Assembly: GCA_934693215.1 (NCBI GenBank)
Contig: CAKUVB010000051.1
Coordinates: 1 to 10,159 of the forward strand
DNA: 10,159 nucleotides
Direction of reading: 5' to 3'
DNA from: an uncultured Candidatus Melainabacteria bacterium
GTDB taxonomy: Bacteria; Cyanobacteriota; Vampirovibrionia; Gastranaerophilales; Gastranaerophilaceae
The position numbers and the translations under genes were made by a program. Numbering within the stretch: position 1 is the first letter of the stretch; each line of letters begins with the position of its first letter. The notes beneath the pieces were generated by a model. That model worked only from the letters and a program-made list of their open reading frames with translations, made no database searches and was not told the DNA's origin. Shown here one piece after another: positions 1-7,177 of this stretch.

Positions 1-3000
1 CTATAACATTTTCCATAGATTTTACTAAGATATATTTATCTTGAGCAATACCTTTTTTCAAACTATTAGCTGCATCATATCGAATAAAACCATTGTATTG
101 AGCAGTTAAATCTTTTGCTGCCAACTTATAATCTGCACCTTTTAACAATGGACTTTTTGACATCATCATTATTTGAATAGCAGAAGCTGTAGATTTAGCC
201 ATAGATTCATCATCTATACAGTCAGATACTAACTGTCCTGCAGCAAGACCAATTCTCTTTGCTTGCTTTCCAGAAACAGTCTTTTCGTCAGGCAAATTAT
301 TTATACTATTTGTCAAATTTTCTAAAAGTCCGAAAGTCGTTAATGCTGATTTTTTCTTTTTAATATCGAGAGTTTTAGAAACTACAATATCTTCTATCAT
401 ATCTCGTTTCTTTTGGAAATTCTTATCCCCTAGAGGATTTATCTTAGGATAAGACGGTAAGATATTATATTTTCTAAGATTTGTATCTTTATACTTATTA
501 AACATACTTTCATAATCTAAACTGATCAATGAACTACTCATATCCCTATATAAATCATCAAAAGTACGTCCATTATTATAAATCGCACCATTATTCTTTT
601 TGTAAAGTTTATTATACTTATAAACTGGTGTAGTTTCTGATAATGTTATATCTTTTAACACCTCTTGCTGATACACTGAATTTCTAACTAAAGTTTTAGC
701 CTTTGGTTCTGCAGCTTTATATCGTTTTAGCATTTCATAACCTGAATAATCTTTTATTGCTAAATCTTCATCTTTAACATCAGCTGTTTCTTTTTTAAAT
801 TCTTCTGTTGTCATATCTTGAAGATTTCTATAAATATTAACAAAATCTTCATTTGTTTCAGGATTATATTTTTTATCAATATATTTTGCTATAGCACTAA
901 ACTTAGTTGATTTGTTATCAATATCAGATTCGTTAAAATATAAAGCATCAGAAAGACTGTTAGTTAAATTTTCTTTTATTTCTTGTTTTGCAAGTTTTGC
1001 ATCTTCAGAATCTGGTACTACTTTATCAAACTGATTTAATGTTTTATTTACCATAAAACCAATTGTATGCTTCAAACTACCGTCAAATTGGTTGTTTTCA
1101 TTTTTATCATACATTGCAACATTATGAACAATATCAATTTTTTGTTTTTCATTTAGTTTGATATTATGATTATCAAGTGCACTATTTAATATCTCCGAAA
1201 CTTTATTAATTTTTGGATTTGTTGCGTAATAATATAAAACCATAGGGTCTTTCGCAAAAGCATAATCAAAATATCCCCTAGCTTTATCATGACGAGCCTT
1301 TTTAAACTCATCTATATCTTTAACATCTTTTACTTCTGCTAATTTTTTCCAATCGGCAGCATCAGGGAATGAACGTAATAATGCAGCTTTTTCAAAAGTT
1401 ACTTTAACAGAATCAGTATTACTTAAAGAATTATAATCTTCTTCAGAATCAATACCTTTATGGAATTTAGTTGTTTCAATTCGTTTATCAATATTATCCA
1501 TTACATTTGTAAAATTATTACCGGCTGTTTGATGCCTTTTTATCATAGCTTTTATTTCAGCTTGAGTCATTTTTGAGGCATAAGATTTCAAATCAGGAAT
1601 ATATTCAGTATCAGGTTGAAAAATGTTATATTTCATTTTTACTGCCAAATCCTTCATTTCACCATCATTACCTGGTATCAATGTACTATTTAACATTTGG
1701 AACTTATAATCTGAATCTGAACCTGACAATTTTCTGAGTTGTTTATTTTCGATATGTTTAGGAGAAATATGTCCAGGCTTATACATAAAGTCTTCTATAT
1801 AATTACCATTTCTATATTTATCATTAGTAATATATCCGGTTTCGCCGCCTCTTATATCACTATAATCCGTATGGCGAACGTTTTCTGAATCGACCCAAGT
1901 ATTTTCGTTTTCTCTTGCCCCCCAAGAATTATCATGGAACAATACATCTTTGTCATTAACTTGAGATATTTCAGCTACATATTGAGCGTGTCCACCCATT
2001 CTATCGTGGAATACAGAAGTACAAGTAACGCCTGAATGTTCCGTATTTTTTATTTTATCTACAGCTTTTTCTATATTATCAGTAGACCTATATCTTTTGT
2101 CAGTCATCATTTCAAGAATTTTGATTTCTTGTTCGTTATAAAGCCCTGAACCTGTTTGCGAATTCCAGAAGCTTCCTTTTTCCATTCCATTTTTTCTAAC
2201 ATGTTCTTCTAATGGTTTTCTTATTTCAGATAAAACAAAAGCTAATTCTTTATTCGTTTCTGAATACATTTTATTTATTGATTTATCAATCTTTTTTAAT
2301 GTTTCTTTTTCAGATTTAGATAGTTTATAAAGAGTTGGATCAGAAAGTTTACCTTGTTTCTTTGAAAATTCGTCTTGAGAGCGAAGTTTGTCTATACTAT
2401 CGAAATGTTTTTTCAATTGCTTCATTTCTTTTTCTGAAACAATATCTCCTTTACTTTCCATAGCTTCTATAACTTTATTATAAGGTTGTGCAGTATTGAT
2501 TATATTACCTTTTTCATCAGCAATATCTAAAGAACTTCGAATAAACGAATAGTTTTTAGAAATCTGATTGAATTGCATACCAATTTTTTGCAAAGTATCT
2601 TTTGATTGCTGAGTTACTTCATCACCTTCTATTCCATTTGCTTCATTAAAGTTCTTTATGATTTCTTTATTTACAGGATTATTAGAATCATTCATAGCTC
2701 CATTTACCATCGAGAAAGCATCAGCAAAAGCTTGCATTTGATTCTTATAACCTACCTTATTAAAGACTTCATTATATTGTTTTTCTGTTGGATTTCCTGA
2801 TAAAACTTTTTCAAACTTATCATACTCTTTAAGAACTTTTGATTTATCAGCATCTTTCAGCCCCAAAGAAAATGATGAAGATTTAACTAGTTCATTATCT
2901 CCGGCTTGCATTACGGTTTTCATACCTATAACTTCAGATTTTAAAGCCTCTTTTCTGTTTCCCATACCCAACATTTTATAAGCCATATCCAAATAAGCGG

Positions 3001-4795
3001 TTACAGAACCTTCAACACTTTGATGAGCTACTTTTAACAAATCTAGTGTATCTTTTTCTGTCGGTTTTGTACCATATATTGCTGAGAAATGATTAATATA
3101 TCGTTTATCTCCTGTTTTTTCAATATGTTTCATAGTTTTATCTATGGTATCTAATACTATTGTTTCTTCATCAGGAATATTATATTTTATCATTTTATCA
3201 GTTTTATAATCTTTATCATTTAGTGCTGTTAAATTAGCATTACGATATGATGCAGCAGCTTCATACAAACTTCTTGCTCTAGAAACATTTTTACTTTGAG
3301 AAGATGAAGGATTTAGTTTAGTTTGAATACCTAAAGATTCCTCTGTAAGCTCTCTAATATTTGAAACATTCTCATCAAGTTTTTTATCATCTACTCTATC
3401 TTTGAAGGTATCTTTTAAAAATGCTTTTATTTTTCGTTCCTTCATAATATCTTCTTCATTAGGAATAAAGTGATATTTTTTAGTTCCATCTTTAACATTA
3501 TCTATATCAGAAGAATTCTCAGACTGTAAGGACATAACCTTTGACAAAGTGTTATGAAGTTCTTTATTAGATAATGTTGGTATAGCTTCTTTAATATTGG
3601 TTTTAATTAAATTATTTGTTTTTTGAAGATATTCAATATCACTATCTTTTGAACGAGAATTATCTGAATATTTTATATCTTTTTTCAATTTTGATGCTTT
3701 TACATTACCAATTGTCTCTTTTGCTAATAATAAACTTTGATAATATCTGTGTTTATCTGCATAGTCAGGATTATTAATTGGATTCATAAAATGATTATCC
3801 CTACTTGCATCAAAGTTTTCTGCATCAAATGGTATATAGAATGATTCATTCTTACCATTATAACTATCAGCAATATGCATCCAATGAGTAGTTGAAGCAT
3901 CTACAATACGATACCCTTTATTATCTGCATCTTCAAAATCTACAGGCATCTTCTCTACAGGAACTTTTACACCTTGTCCCAATCTGGTTTTGTCGTAAAC
4001 CATTATACTATCAGAATCATCTAACTCTGACATTACACTATCTACATATTGAGGTTTATATTCATAAGATGCTAATTTTCTAGCAATTGAAATTGCTGCA
4101 CACATACCATGATGCTTTTGATTAATAGCTTTTGTATTAGGAATTTTTGATTCTTTCGTATCAACTACAATATCATTAATCATTTCAGCTGCAGCTTGAG
4201 TTTTTTTATCTTTTAATTGTGGATTGATTTTATAATCAGGACTCAAAAAGAAATCAAGTCTATTTAAAATATATTTCTTTTGTTTAATTGGTGTTTCTGA
4301 TGATGCGATGAAGTAATCCAAGTTACTTTGAACATTTTTAATATTTGGGTTCTTTTCATTCTCCAATTGTTTCATATCAAGACGAGAAAGAATACTTTCT
4401 CTTGATTTTAAAATATCTTTTTCATCATTAGACAACCCTTTTGGCGTAGAAAAGACTCGAGTCAATTCAGGAGTATATTTTTGTTGTGTTATAGGATCTG
4501 ACATACTCAAAGATTTGCTAGCTGCTTCATGTAACCTTTCTTTCCAATTATTCTTAGCCTCTTTGCCTAAATCAATATTTGTTCCATATTGCAATCCATC
4601 AGCGACATCAAGCAAAAATTTTACATTCTTTTCACCTTTTTCATTTGCTAGATTATCAATAGCTTTGTTTATTCTTATCTGATTATTCTCTGTTAACGAA
4701 TAATTATTATCTTGTTTTAGCTGTTGAACAGTATTTTTATCTTCTCTACGACCTCTAAAAGATGGAGTAACTTGGTTGAACAAATTTAATTTCAT
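1..4795 (-). CDS. Giant papain-like (C1 family) cysteine peptidase-like protein, 3' end outside window
   Basis: I followed this frame from ATG at 4795 to the left edge and found no stop, giving at least 1598 codons. The start has AAGGA (complement of 4802-4806) six bases upstream. There is no signal peptide or membrane segment. Papain-fold landmarks appear in order: Gln226 (oxyanion hole) in 'NQKHHGMC', Cys232 exactly six residues later as in papain and bleomycin hydrolase, His936 in 'GGHAQYVAEI', Asn956 in 'DNSWG', and 'GGETGYIT' at 983-990, matching papain's NSWG...GENGYI. The Cys-His interval is 703 residues, far more than in papain; the insert (about 310-900) and the tail after 1000 look helical, charged and Asn/Lys-rich. 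Only three cysteines are present: 232, 925 and 1525. The protein is probably a peptidase or transamidase, perhaps an effector or toxin; the substrate is unknown. I am sure of the gene and fairly sure of the fold. Confidence 0.85.
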   Translation of the reverse strand, partial: MKLNLFNQVTPSFRGRREDKNTVQQLKQDNNYSLTENNQIRINKAIDNLANEKGEKNVKFLLDVADGLQYGTNIDLGKEAKNNWKERLHEAASKSLSMSDPITQQKYTPELTRVFSTPKGLSNDEKDILKSRESILSRLDMKQLENEKNPNIKNVQSNLDYFIASSETPIKQKKYILNRLDFFLSPDYKINPQLKDKKTQAAAEMINDIVVDTKESKIPNTKAINQKHHGMCAAISIARKLASYEYKPQYVDSVMSELDDSDSIMVYDKTRLGQGVKVPVEKMPVDFEDADNKGYRIVDASTTHWMHIADSYNGKNESFYIPFDAENFDASRDNHFMNPINNPDYADKHRYYQSLLLAKETIGNVKASKLKKDIKYSDNSRSKDSDIEYLQKTNNLIKTNIKEAIPTLSNKELHNTLSKVMSLQSENSSDIDNVKDGTKKYHFIPNEEDIMKERKIKAFLKDTFKDRVDDKKLDENVSNIRELTEESLGIQTKLNPSSSQSKNVSRARSLYEAAASYRNANLTALNDKDYKTDKMIKYNIPDEETIVLDTIDKTMKHIEKTGDKRYINHFSAIYGTKPTEKDTLDLLKVAHQSVEGSVTAYLDMAYKMLGMGNRKEALKSEVIGMKTVMQAGDNELVKSSSFSLGLKDADKSKVLKEYDKFEKVLSGNPTEKQYNEVFNKVGYKNQMQAFADAFSMVNGAMNDSNNPVNKEIIKNFNEANGIEGDEVTQQSKDTLQKIGMQFNQISKNYSFIRSSLDIADEKGNIINTAQPYNKVIEAMESKGDIVSEKEMKQLKKHFDSIDKLRSQDEFSKKQGKLSDPTLYKLSKSEKETLKKIDKSINKMYSETNKELAFVLSEIRKPLEEHVRKNGMEKGSFWNSQTGSGLYNEQEIKILEMMTDKRYRSTDNIEKAVDKIKNTEHSGVTCTSVFHDRMGGHAQYVAEISQVNDKDVLFHDNSWGARENENTWVDSENVRHTDYSDIRGGETGYITNDKYRNGNYIEDFMYKPGHISPKHIENKQLRKLSGSDSDYKFQMLNSTLIPGNDGEMKDLAVKMKYNIFQPDTEYIPDLKSYASKMTQAEIKAMIKRHQTAGNNFTNVMDNIDKRIETTKFHKGIDSEEDYNSLSNTDSVKVTFEKAALLRSFPDAADWKKLAEVKDVKDIDEFKKARHDKARGYFDYAFAKDPMVLYYYATNPKINKVSEILNSALDNHNIKLNEKQKIDIVHNVAMYDKNENNQFDGSLKHTIGFMVNKTLNQFDKVVPDSEDAKLAKQEIKENLTNSLSDALYFNESDIDNKSTKFSAIAKYIDKKYNPETNEDFVNIYRNLQDMTTEEFKKETADVKDEDLAIKDYSGYEMLKRYKAAEPKAKTLVRNSVYQQEVLKDITLSETTPVYKYNKLYKKNNGAIYNNGRTFDDLYRDMSSSLISLDYESMFNKYKDTNLRKYNILPSYPKINPLGDKNFQKKRDMIEDIVVSKTLDIKKKKSALTTFGLLENLTNSINNLPDEKTVSGKQAKRIGLAAGQLVSDCIDDESMAKSTASAIQIMMMSKSPLLKGADYKLAAKDLTAQYNGFIRYDAANSLKKGIAQDKYILVKSMENVI

Positions 4796-4888
4796 AACAT
4801 TTCCTTTTATACACACATAAATATTCTTAATCATAAACACATAAAGAAATATTTTTTTGCTAGTTTATTAAGAAAATTTAAGTAATAA

Positions 4889-4920
4889 AAAATAGAACCC
4901 TTAAAAAAGAGTTCTATTTT
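4889..4920 (-). terminator. Rho-independent terminator after the secreted coiled-coil gene
   Basis: Read on the minus strand, this is a 12-bp stem (AAAATAGAACTC paired with GGGTTCTATTTT, one U-G wobble) with an 8-base U/A loop. The T-run continues for two more T past the stem. It begins about 20 bases after the stop codon of the gene ending at 4942. On the plus strand the wobble becomes a C-A mismatch, so the hairpin favours minus-strand transcription. It should insulate the giant gene downstream from the small gene. Confidence 0.8.
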
Positions 4921-4941
4921 AGTTATAAACTATATTTCAAG

Positions 4942-5346
4942 CTAAATCATATTCTTTCTGATTTTTTCTTTTGCTTTATCAATCGCATTAATTCTTTTTT
5001 GTACGGCATTAATTTGTTTTTTTAATGCATTTCTTTCATTTTTTACTAGTTTATATTGAGCATCAACATCTGCGAATTTTGTTTTTAAATTTAACAAATC
5101 ATTTCTTATATCAACTTGAGCATTATCTAATTGAAGAATCGCATTTTGGATATTACCATTACCCAAAGCTTCTTCTGCTTGAGGAACATTTGTAGCTTTT
5201 ACAGCTGACTCTGTTGCAGCTTGTTTAGTTTGCAATGATGAAATACTTGGTGCTTCATCAAAATTTAAAGGTGTAAAAGCATTACCATCAGCAAATGCAA
5301 CACCTGAGCATAACAACATTGATGCAATTAAAATAACTTTTTTCAT
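4942..5346 (-). CDS. Small secreted coiled-coil protein
   Basis: The protein is 134 residues long. Residues 1-19 are a classical signal peptide: two lysines, a hydrophobic core 'VILIASMLLC', then 'GVAFA' before Asp20, fitting signal peptidase I. Cys13 lies inside the core, but the residue before it is Leu, so it is not a convincing lipobox. Residues 20-60 are low in hydrophobics and rich in Ala, Ser and Thr. About 68-133 is a charged helix with spaced Leu/Ile/Val, consistent with a coiled coil. The product is probably periplasmic or envelope-associated; I do not recognise a family. The start is supported by GGAG seven bases upstream. The gene has its own terminator, and a perfect palindrome lies in its leader. 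It sits between the response regulator and the giant peptidase-like gene on the same strand, but no functional link is shown. Confidence 0.85.
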   Translation of the reverse strand: MKKVILIASMLLCSGVAFADGNAFTPLNFDEAPSISSLQTKQAATESAVKATNVPQAEEALGNGNIQNAILQLDNAQVDIRNDLLNLKTKFADVDAQYKLVKNERNALKKQINAVQKRINAIDKAKEKIRKNMI

Positions 5347-5360
5347 AACATATCTCCGAC

Positions 5361-5375
5361 ATAGTACTGTACTAT
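5361..5375. promoter_or_regulatory. Perfect 15-bp palindrome, likely operator
   Basis: ATAGTAC-T-GTACTAT is a perfect inverted repeat with 7-bp arms around one central base, 15-29 bases upstream of the secreted coiled-coil gene's start. On the minus strand, TTGAAA followed 17 bases later by TAGTAC is a weak possible promoter, so the palindrome would cover the -10 and transcription start region. A dimeric repressor is the simplest reading. The half-site AGTAC recalls the cyanobacterial LexA box, but there the half-sites are further apart, so I do not assign it. Confidence 0.5.
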
Positions 5376-5423
5376 TAGATAATAGTTGATTTTCAATAAA
5401 AACTAATCATTCGTTTGAAGGAA

Positions 5424-6122
5424 TTATATGTCCAATTTATAACCACCGCCATATATTGTAGCAATATATTTTTTATCACCTGAGATTTTGGCGATTTTAC
5501 TTCTTAAATGTCTAACATGAACTCTTATAGTTTCGACATCATCATCTGGGCCATATCCCCAAATTTCTTTTAACAACTTTGCTGAAGAAACCATATTTCC
5601 ATGATTTTGGAATAACAAATAAAATATCTCAAACTCTATTGGAGTTAATTTTGCAATATTATCATTAATTTTAACTGAATAAGTTTCAGGTAAAAGAGTA
5701 ATTTCTTTATAATTTAATAATTCTTTTACAGCAACGGACTCAGGTATTTGTTTTGTTCGTTTTAACAAAGCCCTTACTCTGACTTTTAACTCTTCCATTT
5801 CAAAAGGCTTTACTAAATAATCATCTACACCTATATCAAACCCTTTTACTTTATCATTCAACTGTGATAATGCAGTTAGCATCAATATAGGAGTATTTTT
5901 TAATTCAGGATTTAACCTTACTCTCTGTGCAACAGTATACCCATCTACATCAGGCATCATTACATCAAGAATTATCAAAGAAGGCAATTCTTGTTTTGCA
6001 ACAGCAAAACCTTCAATACCATCATAAGCCTGAACTACAGTATATCCAACAAGTTCTAAATTTACTTTTATTAACTCGTTTATTGCTCTATCATCATCTA
6101 TTACTAAAATTTTATTATTCAT
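5424..6122 (-). CDS. OmpR/PhoB-family response regulator, RpaA-like
   Basis: This is a two-component transcription factor of 232 residues, counted from ATG at 6122. The receiver domain (about 3-120) has the acidic pair Asp10/Asp11, phosphoacceptor Asp53 in 'ILDVMMPD', Thr83 and Lys105 in 'VKPF'. A winged-helix DNA-binding domain (about 133-231) contains 'LTPIEFEIFYLL', 'EIWGY', the recognition-helix segment 'ETIRVHVRHLRSK' and the terminal wing 'YGGGYKLDI'. The segment 'DDDVETIRVHVRHLR' resembles cyanobacterial RpaA-type regulators from memory. No histidine kinase is in the window, so the partner is unknown. A TTG six codons upstream is in frame, but the ATG places 'NNKILVIDDD' at the usual distance from the N-terminus. 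No Shine-Dalgarno precedes the ATG; a -10-like TATTAT ends nine bases before it, suggesting a nearly leaderless message. Confidence 0.93.
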   Translation of the reverse strand: MNNKILVIDDDRAINELIKVNLELVGYTVVQAYDGIEGFAVAKQELPSLIILDVMMPDVDGYTVAQRVRLNPELKNTPILMLTALSQLNDKVKGFDIGVDDYLVKPFEMEELKVRVRALLKRTKQIPESVAVKELLNYKEITLLPETYSVKINDNIAKLTPIEFEIFYLLFQNHGNMVSSAKLLKEIWGYGPDDDVETIRVHVRHLRSKIAKISGDKKYIATIYGGGYKLDI

Positions 6123-6131
6123 AACTACATA

Positions 6132-6160
6132 ATAATACAAAAATTATCTATTAATATGAA
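6132..6160 (-). promoter_or_regulatory. Candidate promoter of the response regulator
   Basis: On the minus strand, TTCATA (complement of 6155-6160) is followed after 17 bases by TATTAT (complement of 6132-6137). Transcription would start about three bases before ATG 6122. That matches the absence of a ribosome binding site. In such AT-rich DNA the -35 match is weak evidence; the position of the -10 relative to the start is the stronger point. Confidence 0.4.
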
Positions 6161-6177
6161 TTTTTATAAAAAACCAC

Positions 6178-6206
6178 TGGAAATTTTTTTATGTCCTGTG
6201 TATTAT
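6178..6206 (+). promoter_or_regulatory. Candidate promoter of the P-loop kinase gene
   Basis: TGGAAA at 6178-6183 and TATTAT at 6201-6206 are separated by 17 bases, four of six and five of six matches to the sigma-70 consensus. The start site would be near 6213, leaving a leader of about 23 bases before ATG 6236. The -10 lies inside the inverted repeat at 6200-6216. Confidence 0.4.
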
Positions 6207-6216
6207 GTAATAATAC
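6200..6216. repeat. Inverted repeat GTATTAT-GTA-ATAATAC over the kinase -10
   Basis: Perfect 7-bp arms are separated by 3 bases. The right arm belongs to a 12-base direct repeat, TAATAATACAAA, found at 6130-6141 and 6208-6219, i.e. over the -10 of each of the two divergent genes. This layout suits a shared operator in the response regulator-kinase intergenic region. AT-richness makes short repeats commoner, hence moderate confidence. Confidence 0.45.
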
Positions 6217-6235
6217 AAACTAAGAAAAGCAAAGT

Positions 6236-7123
6236 ATGAATAACGATAACACAACAGACGGAATCTCTGACTTAATATCACAAGAGGTTCACGCAAAAGA
6301 CAAAATATATAAACCCGATTTTAACCAGAAAACAGGACGAGAATTACTTGCGTTCTATCTTCAGACGAAGTTTAAACAAATTCTTGCCTATGATAAAAAA
6401 GCGTCTGTACCTGTGTTTATAAATATCAAGCCCGATTTTATCGCGCGTTTTTCAAAACGTCTTATTAACAACCCTAATAAGCGTTTTTTAGTAGGAATAA
6501 CCGGAGAATCAGCTTCCGGAAAATCAACTATTTGTAGAGAGATTGAAAATGTTATAAACAATTTCCAATTACCTGTATCAATACTTACAACAGATAACTA
6601 TTTCAATGACATTTCAGAACTTATTTCAAAATATGGTGGATTTGATAACTTGAGAGATAACGGGTATGATATTGATTCACCTCAAAATTTCCAATTAGAA
6701 ACTCTTAGAGCTGATTTAGAAAAAATTTCTCAAGGACAAGATATTTATAGTCCTGAATACCTTCCTAACGGAACAGGAGTTTCAATTCCTCTTTCAAAAT
6801 TTGTGCCATCTCAAAAAATTATTGTCGTTGAAGGCATGGCAACAATGTATGAAGGTATACAAGATTTATTTGATATAAAAATCTATATTGAAACAGATTT
6901 AGAGGTTCGAAGAAGAAGATTCTTAACGAGAGCAAGAGATGAACGTAATCAGGATATGGAAAATGCTCTAAAACATTGGGAATACATCTTATCTGCCGGA
7001 CAAAAATACATTATTCCTTCAAGAAAAGATATGGATATTATCTTAAATGGGGATTCCAGTCTTGAATATTTTTCTCAAATTCTTGAATATATCCATACTA
7101 TTACAAACAACTTTCAACAATAA
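6236..7123 (+). CDS. Uridine kinase-like P-loop kinase with N-terminal extension
   Basis: The protein has 295 residues. The C-terminal two thirds belongs to the uridine kinase/phosphoribulokinase P-loop family. It has Walker A 'GESASGKST' (90-98), 'TDNYF' with Asp120 in the place of the catalytic base of the DxFY motif, 'DIDSPQNF' (145-152) like the uridine-kinase DHPDAF segment, Walker B-like 'IIVVEG' (195-200), and an Arg-rich lid 'RRRRFLTRARDERNQD' (225-240). The likely reaction is phosphate transfer from ATP to a nucleoside or sugar; uridine/cytidine is the default guess, unproven. Residues 1-80 precede the kinase core and are not part of standard uridine kinases of about 210 residues; they look mixed helical with no signal peptide. 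The gene is divergent from the response regulator and 54 bases upstream of the ABC ATPase. It has only a weak purine-rich ribosome binding site. Confidence 0.85.
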   Translation: MNNDNTTDGISDLISQEVHAKDKIYKPDFNQKTGRELLAFYLQTKFKQILAYDKKASVPVFINIKPDFIARFSKRLINNPNKRFLVGITGESASGKSTICREIENVINNFQLPVSILTTDNYFNDISELISKYGGFDNLRDNGYDIDSPQNFQLETLRADLEKISQGQDIYSPEYLPNGTGVSIPLSKFVPSQKIIVVEGMATMYEGIQDLFDIKIYIETDLEVRRRRFLTRARDERNQDMENALKHWEYILSAGQKYIIPSRKDMDIILNGDSSLEYFSQILEYIHTITNNFQQ

Positions 7124-7172
7124 ATAATACTCCATTTAATCAATATACACCTATATTAAATTGAGTATAATT
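7123..7172. repeat. 18-bp imperfect inverted repeat between kinase and ABC ATPase genes
   Basis: The arms at 7123-7140 and 7155-7172 match at 16 of 18 positions around a 14-base loop. The left arm overlaps the last base of the kinase stop codon. The right arm contains the TATAAT box of the next gene. There is no T-run after the right arm, so it is not a classical terminator. It could be an operator or a factor-assisted RNA end. Confidence 0.45.
7144..7171 (+). promoter_or_regulatory. Promoter of the DppD-like gene, leaderless type
   Basis: A perfect TATAAT (7166-7171) ends six bases before ATG 7178. TATACA at 7144-7149, 16 bases upstream, is a four-of-six -35. Transcription would begin at or next to the start codon. 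No Shine-Dalgarno is present, in keeping with a leaderless mRNA. Confidence 0.55.
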
Positions 7173-7177
7173 AATGT

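Noticed and set aside
3892..4083. Plus-strand open frame inside the giant gene
   Set aside because: It is antisense to the region next to the Cys232 segment, has no ribosome binding site, and an odd Leu/Tyr/His composition typical of a shadow frame. The same holds for the plus frame at 2606-2800.
4813..4845. Direct repeat ACACATAAA, two copies 24 bases apart upstream of the giant gene
   Set aside because: Nine-base AT-rich repeats are easily found by chance here, and I could not place a convincing promoter around them.
5290..5346. Lipoprotein signal for the secreted coiled-coil protein (Cys13)
   Set aside because: The residues before Cys13 are Met-Leu-Leu, not a small residue at -1, and a clear AFA cleavage site follows at residues 17-19.
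5361..5375. Assignment of the palindrome as a LexA (SOS) box
   Set aside because: The one-base spacer does not fit the cyanobacterial consensus spacing, and the gene it controls is not a known DNA-repair gene.
5424..6140. Longer response regulator starting at TTG 6140
   Set aside because: It would add an unusual 'YYYVV' leader, has no ribosome binding site, and would place the start upstream of the likely -10; ATG 6122 gives the normal receiver start.
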